From Pedobacter sp. BS3 (lineage in GTDB: Bacteria > Bacteroidota > Bacteroidia > Sphingobacteriales > Sphingobacteriaceae): a stretch of DNA of 64,000 nucleotides. Each line of letters opens with the position of its first letter. Positions within the stretch are counted from its first letter, which is position 1. The notes beneath the pieces are model-generated. The model saw nothing but the letters and a program-made list of their open reading frames with translations. It searched no databases and was not told the origin of the DNA. A program made the translations under genes and the position numbers. Shown in pieces: positions 52,373 through 61,600 of the stretch. The DNA is taken from assembly GCF_008274585.1 (NCBI RefSeq), contig NZ_VTRT01000001.1:806001-870000 (forward strand), given 5' to 3'.

Positions 52373-53833
52373 ATGCGAAGACTCAACTGTAGTTTGATTA
52401 TTTTGGTATTTGCTTTAACAACTTTTTTTTCTTGTAAAAAATCTAAAAAAGAAGATACCGGCGGAAGTAATAATCAAAATAATGATAAGCCGGTGCAGGT
52501 TGTAGAAACCGCTTACGCCTTTCCCGGAGCCGAAGGATTTGGTAAGAATACCACCGGTGGACGTGGTGGCAAAGTTATTAAAGTAACCAACCTTAATGAC
52601 TCCGGTTCAGGCAGCTTACGCGAAGCCATCAATACCAGCGGAGCCCGCATTATTGTTTTTGAGGTATCCGGGAATATTCAGCTAAAAAGCCGCTTACAAA
52701 TTAAAAATGGCGACGTAACTATAGCCGGGCAAACTGCTCCCGGCGATGGGATCTGTATCCAGAATTACGAAGTACAGATCGATGCCGATAATGTGATCGT
52801 AAGGTATATGCGTTTTCGTCTCGGGGATTTAACCCAGCAGGAAACAGACGCATTCTGGGGCCGTAATCATCAGAATATCATTATTGATCATTGCTCCATG
52901 AGCTGGTCTATTGATGAAACCTCATCATTTTATAACAATAAAAACTTCACCATGCAATGGTGTATGCTTTCAGAAAGCCTGAATAAATCCTTTCACGAAA
53001 AAGATGATCATGGCTATGGGGCAATCTGGGGTGGCACTAATGCAAGTTTCCATCATAACCTGCTGGCTAATCATTTAAGCCGGTTACCAAGGTTTAATGG
53101 CGGCTTACGTTCGGGTATTGACCCCGGGCCGTATGGAGGCGATTTGGTTGATTACCGGAATAACGTAGTATATAATTGGGGCGACAACAGCAGCTATGGC
53201 GGCGAAAATGGTAAATACAATATTGTAAACAACTATTATAAAGCCGGTCCGGGAACAGCAACCAGTAAAACAGCCCGTTTGCTGGATGTTTATTTTGATA
53301 ATTCGGTAGCTTCTCCAGGATACGGGCAGTTTTTTATTAGTGGTAATTACATGAACGGCAGTACGTCGGTAACAGCCGATAACTGGACTGGCGTAGCCTA
53401 TAAAACCGGTGCTTCAATGAGCCTTTCAAAAGTAAGCTCGCCTTTTACTGATGAAAATATTACCGGGCAAACAGCAGAAAGTGCTTTCGCTTTGGTTTTA
53501 AGTTATGCCGGTGCCAGTTTCAAACGAGATGCAGTAGACAGCCGGATAGTCAATGAAGTTCAAACCGGCACAGTAACTTACAGTGGTTCTAAAACCGGCC
53601 GGAAGGGCATCATCGACTCACAAGCCGACGCTGGCGGCTGGCCCGAATTAAAATCGCAGCCGGCGCCGCTTGATACCGATGGCGACGGTATGCCCGATGA
53701 GTGGGAAACAGCCAATAAGCTCGACCCGAAAAAAGCCAATGCCAATAGCCACGATCTAAGCACCGGCTATGATAACATTGAAGTATATCTGAACAGCCTG
53801 GTGAAAAACATTACCCAAAATCAGGCACAATAA
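52373..53833 (+). CDS. Pectate lyase 1 (PL1), lipoprotein
   Basis: This 486-residue protein has lipid Cys21 (FALTTFFSC followed by Lys-Lys) and a Lys/Asp/Asn linker, so it is membrane-anchored. The parallel beta-helix begins AFPGAEGFGKNTTGGRGGKV and includes IIIDHCSMSWSIDET, with the Ca-binding Asp residues, and LSRLPRFNGG, with the likely catalytic Arg. It cleaves de-esterified homogalacturonan by beta-elimination. Near the C-terminus DTDGDGMPDEWE is an EF-hand-like Ca loop. It is followed 5 bp later by a close paralog. Confidence 0.9.
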   Translation: MRRLNCSLIILVFALTTFFSCKKSKKEDTGGSNNQNNDKPVQVVETAYAFPGAEGFGKNTTGGRGGKVIKVTNLNDSGSGSLREAINTSGARIIVFEVSGNIQLKSRLQIKNGDVTIAGQTAPGDGICIQNYEVQIDADNVIVRYMRFRLGDLTQQETDAFWGRNHQNIIIDHCSMSWSIDETSSFYNNKNFTMQWCMLSESLNKSFHEKDDHGYGAIWGGTNASFHHNLLANHLSRLPRFNGGLRSGIDPGPYGGDLVDYRNNVVYNWGDNSSYGGENGKYNIVNNYYKAGPGTATSKTARLLDVYFDNSVASPGYGQFFISGNYMNGSTSVTADNWTGVAYKTGASMSLSKVSSPFTDENITGQTAESAFALVLSYAGASFKRDAVDSRIVNEVQTGTVTYSGSKTGRKGIIDSQADAGGWPELKSQPAPLDTDGDGMPDEWETANKLDPKKANANSHDLSTGYDNIEVYLNSLVKNITQNQAQ

Positions 53834-53838
53834 TAATT

Positions 53839-55170
53839 ATGAAAGCAATTTTTCTCCTGTTAACACTGTTTGTTAACGTTTTATATGCACAGGTTCCGGC
53901 TTTTCCCGGGGCCGAAGGATTTGGGAAATATACTACCGGTGGTCGTGGGGGTAAAGTGTTGATGGTAACCAACGTGAACGATAGTGGCCCCGGCAGCTTA
54001 CGCGAAGCAGTAAAAGCCAACGGCCCGCGAATAATTGTTTTCACGGTTTCAGGCACAATTGCGTTGCAATCTCCGTTAAGCATTAAAAACGGTGATGTCA
54101 CCATAGCCGGTCAGTCAGCTCCCGGCGATGGTATTTGCCTGAAAAATTATACCACGCATATTGATGCCGACAATGTGATCATCCGTTACATCCGTTTCCG
54201 CCTGGGCGATGAATCTAAGCAGGAAGACGATGCCATCAATAGTACACATAACCATCGCGACATTATTATCGATCACTGTTCCATGAGCTGGTCGGTAGAT
54301 GAATGCGCTTCTTTTTACCGGAACCATAATTTTACCCTGCAATGGTGTATTATTGCCGAGGCGCTGAACCATTCCGTGCACAGCAAAGGGCCGCACGGTT
54401 ATGGCGGTATCTGGGGTGGCGAGGGAGCCAGCTATCATCATAACCTCATTGCATGCAACAACAGCCGCAATCCCCGTTTCAGCGGCTCGTCAACTACCCT
54501 GAACCCCGAAGATGAGCTGGTAGATTTCAGTAATAACGTGATTTTTAACTGGGGGCAAAACAGCAGCTACGGCGGTGAAAAAGGACGTTACAACATGGTA
54601 AACAATTATTACAAGCCCGGCCCGGCAACATCCAAAAGCAAGCGCCAGCGTATGATGAATCCCTGGTCGCCTTACGGGAAGTTTTACATTGCCGGCAATA
54701 TAATGGAAGGGAGCAAAGAAGTAAGCGCAGACAACTGGAAAGGCGTAGAATATGAGCACGGTCAATCTACCGATTCAACATACACAGATAAACCGTTCCC
54801 GGTAGCAGCTATCAGCCTGCAAAAAGCACACAAAGCCTACACAGATGTACTGGCCAAAGCCGGCGCCAGCATAACCCGCGATGCTGTGGATAAACGCATC
54901 ATAGAAGAAACCCGCTTGGGGATGGCTACCGCAGGAGTCAATAAAAACGGGCTGATAGATTCGCAGAATGATGTAGGTGGCTGGCCCGAATTAAAATCTC
55001 TACCAGCTCCGGCTGATACGGACAGGGACGGTATGCCCGATGTCTGGGAGAAAAAAATGAAGCTTGATCCCGCTAAAGCCAATGCAAACGGTCGTGATTT
55101 AGACAAAAACTACGATAATATTGAAGTTTACCTGAATAGCCTGGTCCCCCTTACAAATGTAGCAGGCTGA
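53839..55170 (+). CDS. Pectate lyase 2 (PL1), secreted paralog
   Basis: This 443-residue enzyme has a plain signal peptide (LLTLFVNVLYAQ), so unlike its neighbour it is not a lipoprotein. It repeats the same landmarks: FPGAEGFGKYTTGGRGGKV, IIIDHCSMSWSVDECA, NSRNPRFSGS with the catalytic Arg, and near the end DTDRDGMPDVWE and YDNIEVYLNSLVP. The gene starts 5 bp after the first lyase, so they are co-transcribed and come from a tandem duplication. Different anchoring suggests a division between surface-bound and periplasmic or released activity. Confidence 0.9.
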   Translation: MKAIFLLLTLFVNVLYAQVPAFPGAEGFGKYTTGGRGGKVLMVTNVNDSGPGSLREAVKANGPRIIVFTVSGTIALQSPLSIKNGDVTIAGQSAPGDGICLKNYTTHIDADNVIIRYIRFRLGDESKQEDDAINSTHNHRDIIIDHCSMSWSVDECASFYRNHNFTLQWCIIAEALNHSVHSKGPHGYGGIWGGEGASYHHNLIACNNSRNPRFSGSSTTLNPEDELVDFSNNVIFNWGQNSSYGGEKGRYNMVNNYYKPGPATSKSKRQRMMNPWSPYGKFYIAGNIMEGSKEVSADNWKGVEYEHGQSTDSTYTDKPFPVAAISLQKAHKAYTDVLAKAGASITRDAVDKRIIEETRLGMATAGVNKNGLIDSQNDVGGWPELKSLPAPADTDRDGMPDVWEKKMKLDPAKANANGRDLDKNYDNIEVYLNSLVPLTNVAG

Positions 55171-55265
55171 TACCCCACGTTAGTGCCAAAGGGCCCATGA
55201 GGTTTTCACACAACATTCACAGAGAAGAATTCCTTGGCACTCCTGGCGTAAATCACATCGTGTTA

Positions 55266-55284
55266 ATTTAGATTAATGCTAAAT
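55266..55284. promoter_or_regulatory. Putative iron-regulator site 1
   Basis: ATTTAG-N7-CTAAAT is a perfect inverted repeat in an AT-rich context, upstream of the siderophore receptor. It resembles Fur-type sites. A second palindrome lies 65 bp downstream. Confidence 0.45.
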
Positions 55285-55332
55285 AATTATTGCAAATATA
55301 AAGTGCAATGCGTTCCTTTGCAGCGAATTTAA

Positions 55333-55347
55333 TTAGATTTAATCTAA
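55333..55347. promoter_or_regulatory. Putative iron-regulator site 2
   Basis: TTAGATT-T-AATCTAA is a perfect inverted repeat around one T, 36 bp before the receptor ATG, where a bound repressor would block transcription or translation start. Confidence 0.5.
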
Positions 55348-55383
55348 ATAATATCACGTACTGCAAATTAATATCATAATTCA

Positions 55384-57813
55384 ATGAAAAGATCATTACA
55401 CTTTGTTTATTCGCTGCTGATGCTGTTATTTACAGCAATAGGCGTTTATGCACAAACCGGAACTATTTCCGGAACTATTTCCACATCAGATGGTCAGCCG
55501 GCCGAGGCTGTATCTGTAGGCCTAAAAGGCAAAGGGTTGGGTACTATAACCGATACCAGGGGCTATTATGAGCTCAAAAAGGTGAAACCCGGAACTTATA
55601 CGCTTCGCGTATCGGCTGTGGGCCTGGCAGTTCAGGAAAAGACCATCACATTATCTGCTAACCAAAGTCAAACTATTAATTTTACACTTACCGAAAATGC
55701 AGAACAGCTTAAGGAAGTAACGGTATCGGCTGTGCGTAATAAGTACAAGGTTGATAAACCTTCGCCTTCTTTACGTCTCAATGAACCAATTCTTGAAATG
55801 CCACAGAACGTTCAGGTAGTAACAAATGGTCTTATTAAAGATCAGCAGATCTTTGATATGTTAGAGGGTGTGACCAGGAATGTAAGCGGGGCATCGCGTA
55901 CTGAACATTGGGATAACTACGCCCGTGTAACCATGCGTGGCGCCAATATTCAGGCCTTCCGTAACGGGATGAATGTAACCATGCCCTGGGGGCCGCTCAC
56001 CGAAGATATGAGCTTTGTTGAACGTATTGAATTTGTAAAAGGCCCGGCCGGATTTATGCTTGGTAATGGCGAGCCTGCCGGTTTTTACAACGTGGTTACC
56101 AAAAAGCCTACCGGCGAAACCAAAGGCGAAGCTACCCTCTCGTTAGGCAGTTTTGATACCTATCGCAGTACAGTTGACCTGGATGGAAAATTAAGCAGCA
56201 ATGGTAAATTATTGTACCGTTTAAATGTAATGGGTATGCTTAAAGGCTCGCACCGGCAATACGATTATAATAACCGGTATACACTTGCCCCGGTGATCAC
56301 CTATAAAATAAATGATAAAACATCCATTACAGGCGAATATACTTATCAGTTCTCACAAGTACCATTACTGGGTTCGGCCTACGTATTTGGTGCTAATGGA
56401 TATGCAACCACAGATCGTGACCTATCATTACTTGAACCCAATATTGACCCTACCAAAATTAATGATCACAGCGCTTTCCTGACATTTAATCACCAGCTTA
56501 ACGAAAACTGGAAATTTACGGCACAACTGGCCTATTTAACTTTCTCACAGAAGGGAAGCTCTACCTGGGCAAGCAGTATATATGATGATAATGGCAATAT
56601 AGCAGTATCGGGTGCTGCCATTAACGGAGATATTCGTCGCAGCATAAATGTATGGGATGCATGGGGGCAAAATAAGTTAGGTCAGGTATTTTTAAACGGA
56701 AATGTAGGCACTGGTGCTGTTAGCCATAAAATCCTGGCGGGGTTAGATATGAGCAATAAGCAATATCTGGGAGATTGGAGCCAGAGTTTCTTATTAAGAA
56801 ATGCAGACGGCTCGCTGTTTAATATTTACAATCCTGCTTATGGACAGGTTCCACCAGATTCTATCTTAACGTACGATCGCAGCAAAAGTCTGAGGCAACG
56901 TGCCGGTGCAAGTATGAATTATGAGAATTATACCGGTTTGTATCTTCAGGATGAATTAGGCTTCCTGGAAAACAGGATACGTTTAACACTGGCAGGTCGT
57001 TATTCAACCTTAAAGCAATTTGATGGCTATAGTCCAGAAACAAACGATTCTAAACTTACACCACGGGTTGGCCTAAGCGTGTCTATCGATAAGCAAACCT
57101 CATTCTATGGCTTGTATGATCAGACATTCCTGCCACAGTCCGGCCGCGTATATGGTGGCGGTAAGATAAAACCTTTAACAGGCAACAGTATAGAGTTTGG
57201 TCTTAAAAAAGACTGGTTTGGTGGTAACTGGAATACAACGTTGTCAGTTTATCAGATCACAAAAAACAATATTATGGGAACGGATACCAATCCGGAGCAT
57301 ATTACAGACGAAGAGCCGGTTGGTACTTACGCCATACAAATTGGCCAGGTTAAAGCAAAAGGTATAGAGTTTGATCTTCATGGTGAAATTGCAACCGGGT
57401 TAAGCTTAATTTTCAATTATGCTTATACGGATTCAAAAATTACTGAAAATGGTGGCGATGCCTATATAGGAGCCAGCATCGATAGCTATGCTAAGCACAA
57501 TACCAACGGTTGGCTGTCATACCGTGTTACCCAAAGCGAATTTAAGGGCTTAGGGATTTCGCTGGGTTACCAGTACCAGATAGACCGTGTTGCCGGTAAC
57601 TGGGGCGGTATCAATCCGTTAAATGTATCATTGCCTGATTATTTCCGCTTAGATGGTGCTATAAGCTGGCAAAACGATAACATGAACATCGGGTTAAATG
57701 TTAATAACATACTGAACAAATATTTGTATATGGGAGCTCCCTATGAAGATTATTATTACTGGCAAACTGAGCCGGGTACTAATTTCAGGCTCTCTATAGG
57801 GTATAAATTTTAA
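55384..57813 (+). CDS. TonB-dependent siderophore receptor
   Basis: This 809-residue outer-membrane protein has a signal peptide (FTAIGVYAQ), a CarboxypepD_reg-like domain (about 25-113) and a FhuA/FecA-type plug. The plug shows PQNVQVVTNGLIKDQQ, YARVTMRGANIQAFRNGM and FVERIEFVKGPAGFMLGNGE, followed by GFYNVVTKKPTGE; these are siderophore-receptor features. The barrel ends FRLSIGYKF. The gene for a PepSY membrane protein follows after 3 bp. The pair and the two palindromes upstream point to iron acquisition and iron control. Confidence 0.9.
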   Translation: MKRSLHFVYSLLMLLFTAIGVYAQTGTISGTISTSDGQPAEAVSVGLKGKGLGTITDTRGYYELKKVKPGTYTLRVSAVGLAVQEKTITLSANQSQTINFTLTENAEQLKEVTVSAVRNKYKVDKPSPSLRLNEPILEMPQNVQVVTNGLIKDQQIFDMLEGVTRNVSGASRTEHWDNYARVTMRGANIQAFRNGMNVTMPWGPLTEDMSFVERIEFVKGPAGFMLGNGEPAGFYNVVTKKPTGETKGEATLSLGSFDTYRSTVDLDGKLSSNGKLLYRLNVMGMLKGSHRQYDYNNRYTLAPVITYKINDKTSITGEYTYQFSQVPLLGSAYVFGANGYATTDRDLSLLEPNIDPTKINDHSAFLTFNHQLNENWKFTAQLAYLTFSQKGSSTWASSIYDDNGNIAVSGAAINGDIRRSINVWDAWGQNKLGQVFLNGNVGTGAVSHKILAGLDMSNKQYLGDWSQSFLLRNADGSLFNIYNPAYGQVPPDSILTYDRSKSLRQRAGASMNYENYTGLYLQDELGFLENRIRLTLAGRYSTLKQFDGYSPETNDSKLTPRVGLSVSIDKQTSFYGLYDQTFLPQSGRVYGGGKIKPLTGNSIEFGLKKDWFGGNWNTTLSVYQITKNNIMGTDTNPEHITDEEPVGTYAIQIGQVKAKGIEFDLHGEIATGLSLIFNYAYTDSKITENGGDAYIGASIDSYAKHNTNGWLSYRVTQSEFKGLGISLGYQYQIDRVAGNWGGINPLNVSLPDYFRLDGAISWQNDNMNIGLNVNNILNKYLYMGAPYEDYYYWQTEPGTNFRLSIGYKF

Positions 57814-57816
57814 TGG

Positions 57817-59022
57817 ATGACCTTTAAAAAGGCAGTTGGCAAAATACACCTCTGGCTCGGATTAGCGTCCGGGCTGGTGGTGTTTATTGTGAGTATTACG
57901 GGCTGCATCTTCGCTTTTCAAAAAGAGATCAGCGAAGCCGTAGAGCGTGATCTGTTTTTTATCAAGCCACCGTCAGCACAGGCGCAAACGCTACCGCTAA
58001 GTACCTTATTACAGCGGGCAGAAGGTGCACTGGACGGTAAGGTTTACCCCAATTTTATTACCAGCTACCGCAGTCCCGACCGTACCTGGGAATTTATGGC
58101 CTATAAAGATGGCGATGAAAAAGCATTTACCTTTTTCGGAACAGTTGATTATTATAAATCAGCTTTTGTTAACCCGTATACAGGTGAAATTACCGGTATA
58201 AAAGATTATAAATATGATTTTTTTACCGTTATTAAATACCTGCACTGGAGCCTGTTGTTAAATACTATCTATGGGCAGCCCATTGTAGGCTGGTCTACGT
58301 TTATTTTTGTTATCATGCTGATAAGCGGCCTCATTTTATGGTGGCCAAAGAAGTGGAATAAAACCAATATTCAAAAGAGCTTCAACATCAAATGGTCGGC
58401 GAAGTTTAAGCGTATAAACTACGATCTGCATAATGTGCTTGGCTTTTATGCCATGCTGATAACGTTGATACTTGCCTTCACCGGGCTGGTATGGGCATTC
58501 AGCTGGTTTCAAAGCGCAGTGTATGTGGTTGCGTCGCAATCGGTGACTCCTCCGCAGCATAAAACAGTAAAGTCAGATACCACTGCGGTTGCTGTAAAAA
58601 CTCCGCTCGATATTGCTTTCAGAACAGCTCAAAACACATTTCCGGAGGCAGAGCGTATCGGAGTATCTCCGGCAACGGGAAAAGAAGGCCTTATCTATAT
58701 ATACGGCTATCGCGATGAGGAAACCTATTACGATGCCGATGGGCTGCAATTTGACCAATATACCGGTAAGCTGCTTAACCGCGAAAACTTCAAAGACGGC
58801 AACGCCGGCGAAAAACTCATCTCCATGAATTACGATATTCATGTGGGCGCTATTCTCGGTCTCCCCGGAAAAATCATTGCCTTCTGCGCCAGCCTGATAG
58901 CCGCCAGCCTGCCTGTAACCGGGTTATTGATATGGCTCGGAAAAGGCAGGAAAAGCGCTAAGCGCTCAAAGCGAAGAGTTATTCATCGCCTGCGTTTTGG
59001 TAAGGCTGTCAGTGCATCCTGA
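57817..59022 (+). CDS. PepSY-associated membrane protein
   Basis: This 401-residue inner-membrane protein has four transmembrane segments: near 14-34 (LWLGLASGLVVFIVSITGCIFAF), about 155-172, about 200-225 and about 345-368. Two periplasmic PepSY-like regions lie between them. The C-terminus is highly basic (KGRKSAKRSKRRVIH). This family (PiuB-like) sits next to siderophore receptors and is thought to help reduce or release iron in the periplasm. The ATG is 3 bp after the receptor stop, so the genes form an operon. His residues in GKIHLWLG and KYLHWSLL could bind heme or metal. Confidence 0.9.
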   Translation: MTFKKAVGKIHLWLGLASGLVVFIVSITGCIFAFQKEISEAVERDLFFIKPPSAQAQTLPLSTLLQRAEGALDGKVYPNFITSYRSPDRTWEFMAYKDGDEKAFTFFGTVDYYKSAFVNPYTGEITGIKDYKYDFFTVIKYLHWSLLLNTIYGQPIVGWSTFIFVIMLISGLILWWPKKWNKTNIQKSFNIKWSAKFKRINYDLHNVLGFYAMLITLILAFTGLVWAFSWFQSAVYVVASQSVTPPQHKTVKSDTTAVAVKTPLDIAFRTAQNTFPEAERIGVSPATGKEGLIYIYGYRDEETYYDADGLQFDQYTGKLLNRENFKDGNAGEKLISMNYDIHVGAILGLPGKIIAFCASLIAASLPVTGLLIWLGKGRKSAKRSKRRVIHRLRFGKAVSAS

Positions 59023-59043
59023 TGTTAAACTCCCAACTCAGGC

Positions 59044-59574
59044 TTAATAAAGCTGGCTCATATCCCGTTTAATGATCAGCAAAGCCGTATCGTACGGACT
59101 TTCCTCCTGTTTGGCCAGATGCGACAAAATAGTGCGGCTCAGCTCAGTTCCCGAAGCATCTTCCGGCAATCCCAACGCAGCATTCTTAACCATGTTAATG
59201 GTCTCGTCTTTTAGCTTTCTCACCATTTCCCATGCCGCATCACCTACATACAACTGCTGGGCAATATTGTGCTGGTACTCATTCCTGATCTCTGTAATAA
59301 CCATATTTTGCAGTTCGCGGGCGCTCATACCGCTAACATGCAGGCGGATAAGCATATTCACCGGGTTAATACGTTCGGTAAAGATCACCAGGCGCTCATA
59401 AGCCTGTATCCTTAAAGGAAGCAGTTGAGCCTGGGCTCCCTTTTTCAGTTCCAGCAGCTGGATATGTCCCTGTTTCCGGATATATGGGCGCAATACCAGG
59501 TATCCTACCCCAAAAACAACCAATCCGGCAAGGGTATATTTTAACGTATCAATTAAAAAGCTGATGATATCCAT
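59044..59574 (-). CDS. Membrane-anchored DUF7935-like protein
   Basis: This 176-residue protein has one N-terminal transmembrane helix (TLKYTLAGLVVFGVGYLVL). A mostly helical cytoplasmic part follows, with ERLVIFTERINPVNMLIRLH and ARELQNMVITEIRNEYQHN; these match a conserved Bacteroidota family of unknown function. No enzymatic motif is visible. It is convergent with the PepSY gene and divergent from the Fe-S carrier gene. Confidence 0.75.
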   Translation of the reverse strand: MDIISFLIDTLKYTLAGLVVFGVGYLVLRPYIRKQGHIQLLELKKGAQAQLLPLRIQAYERLVIFTERINPVNMLIRLHVSGMSARELQNMVITEIRNEYQHNIAQQLYVGDAAWEMVRKLKDETINMVKNAALGLPEDASGTELSRTILSHLAKQEESPYDTALLIIKRDMSQLY

Positions 59575-59630
59575 TATGTTAACGTATGGTCATGAAAGAA
59601 TTAACGCAAACAAAAATGTGCATTTTACCT

Positions 59631-59638
59631 TATATTTG
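59631..59638 (+). promoter_or_regulatory. -7 box of the Fe-S carrier gene
   Basis: TATATTTG is an exact TAnnTTTG match. A leader of about 16 nt follows, containing AGAGGATG, one of few purine-rich Shine-Dalgarno-like segments in this window. Confidence 0.5.
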
Positions 59639-59660
59639 CATGATCAAAAGAGGATGAAAT

Positions 59661-60011
59661 ATGAGTACTGCAACCCTTACCTCAGCTCCGGTTACTTTAA
59701 CAGAAGGAGCTAAGGCAGAGATTAGAAAATTAAGAAGCCAGCAGGAGCTTAACGAAGATTTTGGCTTACGCGTGGGTGTGGAAGGCGGTGGCTGTTCAGG
59801 CATGAATTACGTGCTGGGCTTTGACCAGAAGAAAGACGGCGACCAGGAATATATGATCGATGATATTAAGATCTACATGAATAAGGCTCACGGGCTTTAC
59901 CTGGTGGGCATGGAAATAGATTTTCAAAACGGACTGAATGCCCGTGGTTTCACGTTTAATAACCCCAATGCAACCAGCACCTGTGGCTGCGGTTCGTCTT
60001 TTGCCGTATAA
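59661..60011 (+). CDS. A-type iron-sulfur cluster carrier (IscA/SufA/ErpA family)
   Basis: This 116-residue cytoplasmic protein has the HesB/IscA fold and three conserved Cys: Cys45 in GGGCSGMNY, and Cys108 and Cys110 in STCGCGSSF. They bind a cluster for transfer to target enzymes. The family is unmistakable; which of IscA, SufA or ErpA it matches best cannot be decided without the rest of the pathway, and no other suf or isc genes are here. It has its own promoter and terminator. Confidence 0.93.
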   Translation: MSTATLTSAPVTLTEGAKAEIRKLRSQQELNEDFGLRVGVEGGGCSGMNYVLGFDQKKDGDQEYMIDDIKIYMNKAHGLYLVGMEIDFQNGLNARGFTFNNPNATSTCGCGSSFAV

Positions 60012-60033
60012 CACGAGCCTGATATCTTTTTAT

Positions 60034-60072
60034 AAAAATCCTGCAGGATACTTTTCATGCGGGATTTTTTTA
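60034..60072 (+). terminator. Intrinsic terminator after the Fe-S carrier gene
   Basis: The stem AAATCCTGCA / TGCGGGATTT with one wobble pair and a 12-nt loop is followed by a T run (TTTTATA). It starts 25 bp past the stop codon. Confidence 0.8.
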
Positions 60073-60171
60073 TAATATAGCACACAAAAATGCTAACATA
60101 AAGCTAAAAATTGATAGGTCTGTAACAGATAAAACGTGCAACTTGCAATAGAAAAATAACTGATCGATTGT

Positions 60172-61404
60172 ATGAAAGCCATTTTAACTTTTCTGTTTGC
60201 TTTTGTTTTTACGTTAACCTATGCACAACCGGATAACGGGTTGGCAAAAACACCGCCAATGGGCTGGAACAGCTGGAATTATTTCGGCAAAGCCGGTATT
60301 GATGAAAAAATTATTAAAGAAGTTATTGATGCTATGGCGGCCCATAATATGAAGCAACTGGGCTATGAATATATCGTGGTAGACGGCGGCTGGCGGGATA
60401 CCGTGCTGGGTAAAAATGGAGAGCTATTGGTAAACAAGCAGAAATTCCCTCATGGGATGAAAGCTCTGGCCGATTATGCCCATAGCAAAGGATTCAAATT
60501 CGGGCTGCATACAGTGCCCGGCTCACACGATTGTGGCTGCGATAAAGTTGGCGGCTGGGGCGTAGAAGAAGTACAGGCAAAACAATTTACAGACTGGGGA
60601 CTGGATTTTGTAAAATTAGACCGTTGCCGGTTTTCGCTGGATGAACACCCGGATTATCCTAAAAAAGATCCGCGATGGTACAAAGGCTGGGATGCGGAAG
60701 GCAAAAATATCCTGACGGCATACAGCAAATGGAGCAAGCTGCTGAAAGAAAGCGGGCGTAAGATCCTTTTCAGCGCCAGCGCATACCGCTTTTATGACTG
60801 GTATCCCCAATTAACCAATATGGGGCGTACTACCGGTGATATCAAATCAAACCAAACTAAAGGCGCCGTTTTTGACAACCCGAAGGTAAACAGTGTAATG
60901 ACCGTTGCCGACAAGAACAACAAATACAGCCAATATGCAAAACCGGGTTACTGGAATGACCCGGACATGCTGGTAACCGGCGCCCAGGGACTTACTTATG
61001 AGGAACAAAAAGCTCATTTTGCACTGTGGTGCATCATGACTTCGCCGCTTATGCTGGGTAACGATCCCCGCAACATGACCAGTGAAGAGTTAAGCATCAT
61101 AACCAATAAACAGGCAATAGCCATTAACCAGGATCCTACCGAGCAGGGAAAGAAAATTAAATCGGAAGATAACGCCGAATTGTGGGCTAAGAAGCTTAAA
61201 GACGGCAGTTACGCGGTACTCCTTTTAAACCGGGATAATGCAGTCGCTAAGCCCATTACCCTCAGCTGGACGGACCTAGGCTTAACCGGCAAAAAACAAA
61301 TCAGCGATGTATATGCAGGTAAAAAGCTCGGCAGTTTTAACAACAGCTTTTCGGCAACGGTAAACCCACACTCAGGGTTGTTTATTACGGTAAAGGCAGA
61401 TTAA
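60172..61404 (+). CDS. Alpha-galactosidase (GH27)
   Basis: This 410-residue secreted enzyme has a signal peptide (residues 1-19). The (beta/alpha)8 barrel starts LAKTPPMGWNSWNYFG, the GH27 hallmark. The nucleophile is Asp150 in DFVKLDRC and the acid/base is probably Asp223 in TTGDIKSN. The GYWNDPDMLVTG loop is also conserved. The C-terminal beta-sandwich (about 320-410) is typical. It removes alpha-1,6 or similar galactose from galactomannans or glycolipids, or from pectin side chains. It lies outside the SusCD operon and lacks the pectin operator. Related alpha-N-acetylgalactosaminidases cannot be ruled out. Confidence 0.92.
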   Translation: MKAILTFLFAFVFTLTYAQPDNGLAKTPPMGWNSWNYFGKAGIDEKIIKEVIDAMAAHNMKQLGYEYIVVDGGWRDTVLGKNGELLVNKQKFPHGMKALADYAHSKGFKFGLHTVPGSHDCGCDKVGGWGVEEVQAKQFTDWGLDFVKLDRCRFSLDEHPDYPKKDPRWYKGWDAEGKNILTAYSKWSKLLKESGRKILFSASAYRFYDWYPQLTNMGRTTGDIKSNQTKGAVFDNPKVNSVMTVADKNNKYSQYAKPGYWNDPDMLVTGAQGLTYEEQKAHFALWCIMTSPLMLGNDPRNMTSEELSIITNKQAIAINQDPTEQGKKIKSEDNAELWAKKLKDGSYAVLLLNRDNAVAKPITLSWTDLGLTGKKQISDVYAGKKLGSFNNSFSATVNPHSGLFITVKAD

Positions 61405-61459
61405 GGTCTAATCGTTTCTCGTTGTAAACTTTGCGTAAAAAAGCTCTCGCTTTGCTCAT

Positions 61460-61536
61460 CGGGATTTGCAATCCCGGTGGCCATAACCCCGGATTTAAAA
61501 TCCGGCACTAACAGGGTCAGGATTACAAATCCTGAC
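61460..61536. repeat. Three consecutive GGATT/AATCC hairpins
   Basis: Hairpins at 61460-61476 (CGGGATT TGC AATCCCG), 61489-61505 (CCGGATTT A AAATCCGG) and 61516-61536 (GTCAGGATT ACA AATCCTGAC) follow one another at 27-29-bp intervals. The core GGATT-loop-AATCC is kept while the outer pairs change. Flanking AACTTTGCGTAAAA (about 61427) and AACTTCGCGTAAAA (about 61561) form a near-direct repeat. The element lies between the GH27 gene and the convergent serS gene. Confidence 0.7.
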
Positions 61537-61600
61537 CAGCGATGATTGTTTCTCTTTGCGAACTTCGCGTAAAACTTTCGTGGGCTTGGTGTGAAACAAC

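Noticed and set aside
61460-61536. CRISPR array
   Set aside because: Only three short units, each a different hairpin with no constant repeat and no spacer of proper length; no cas genes nearby.
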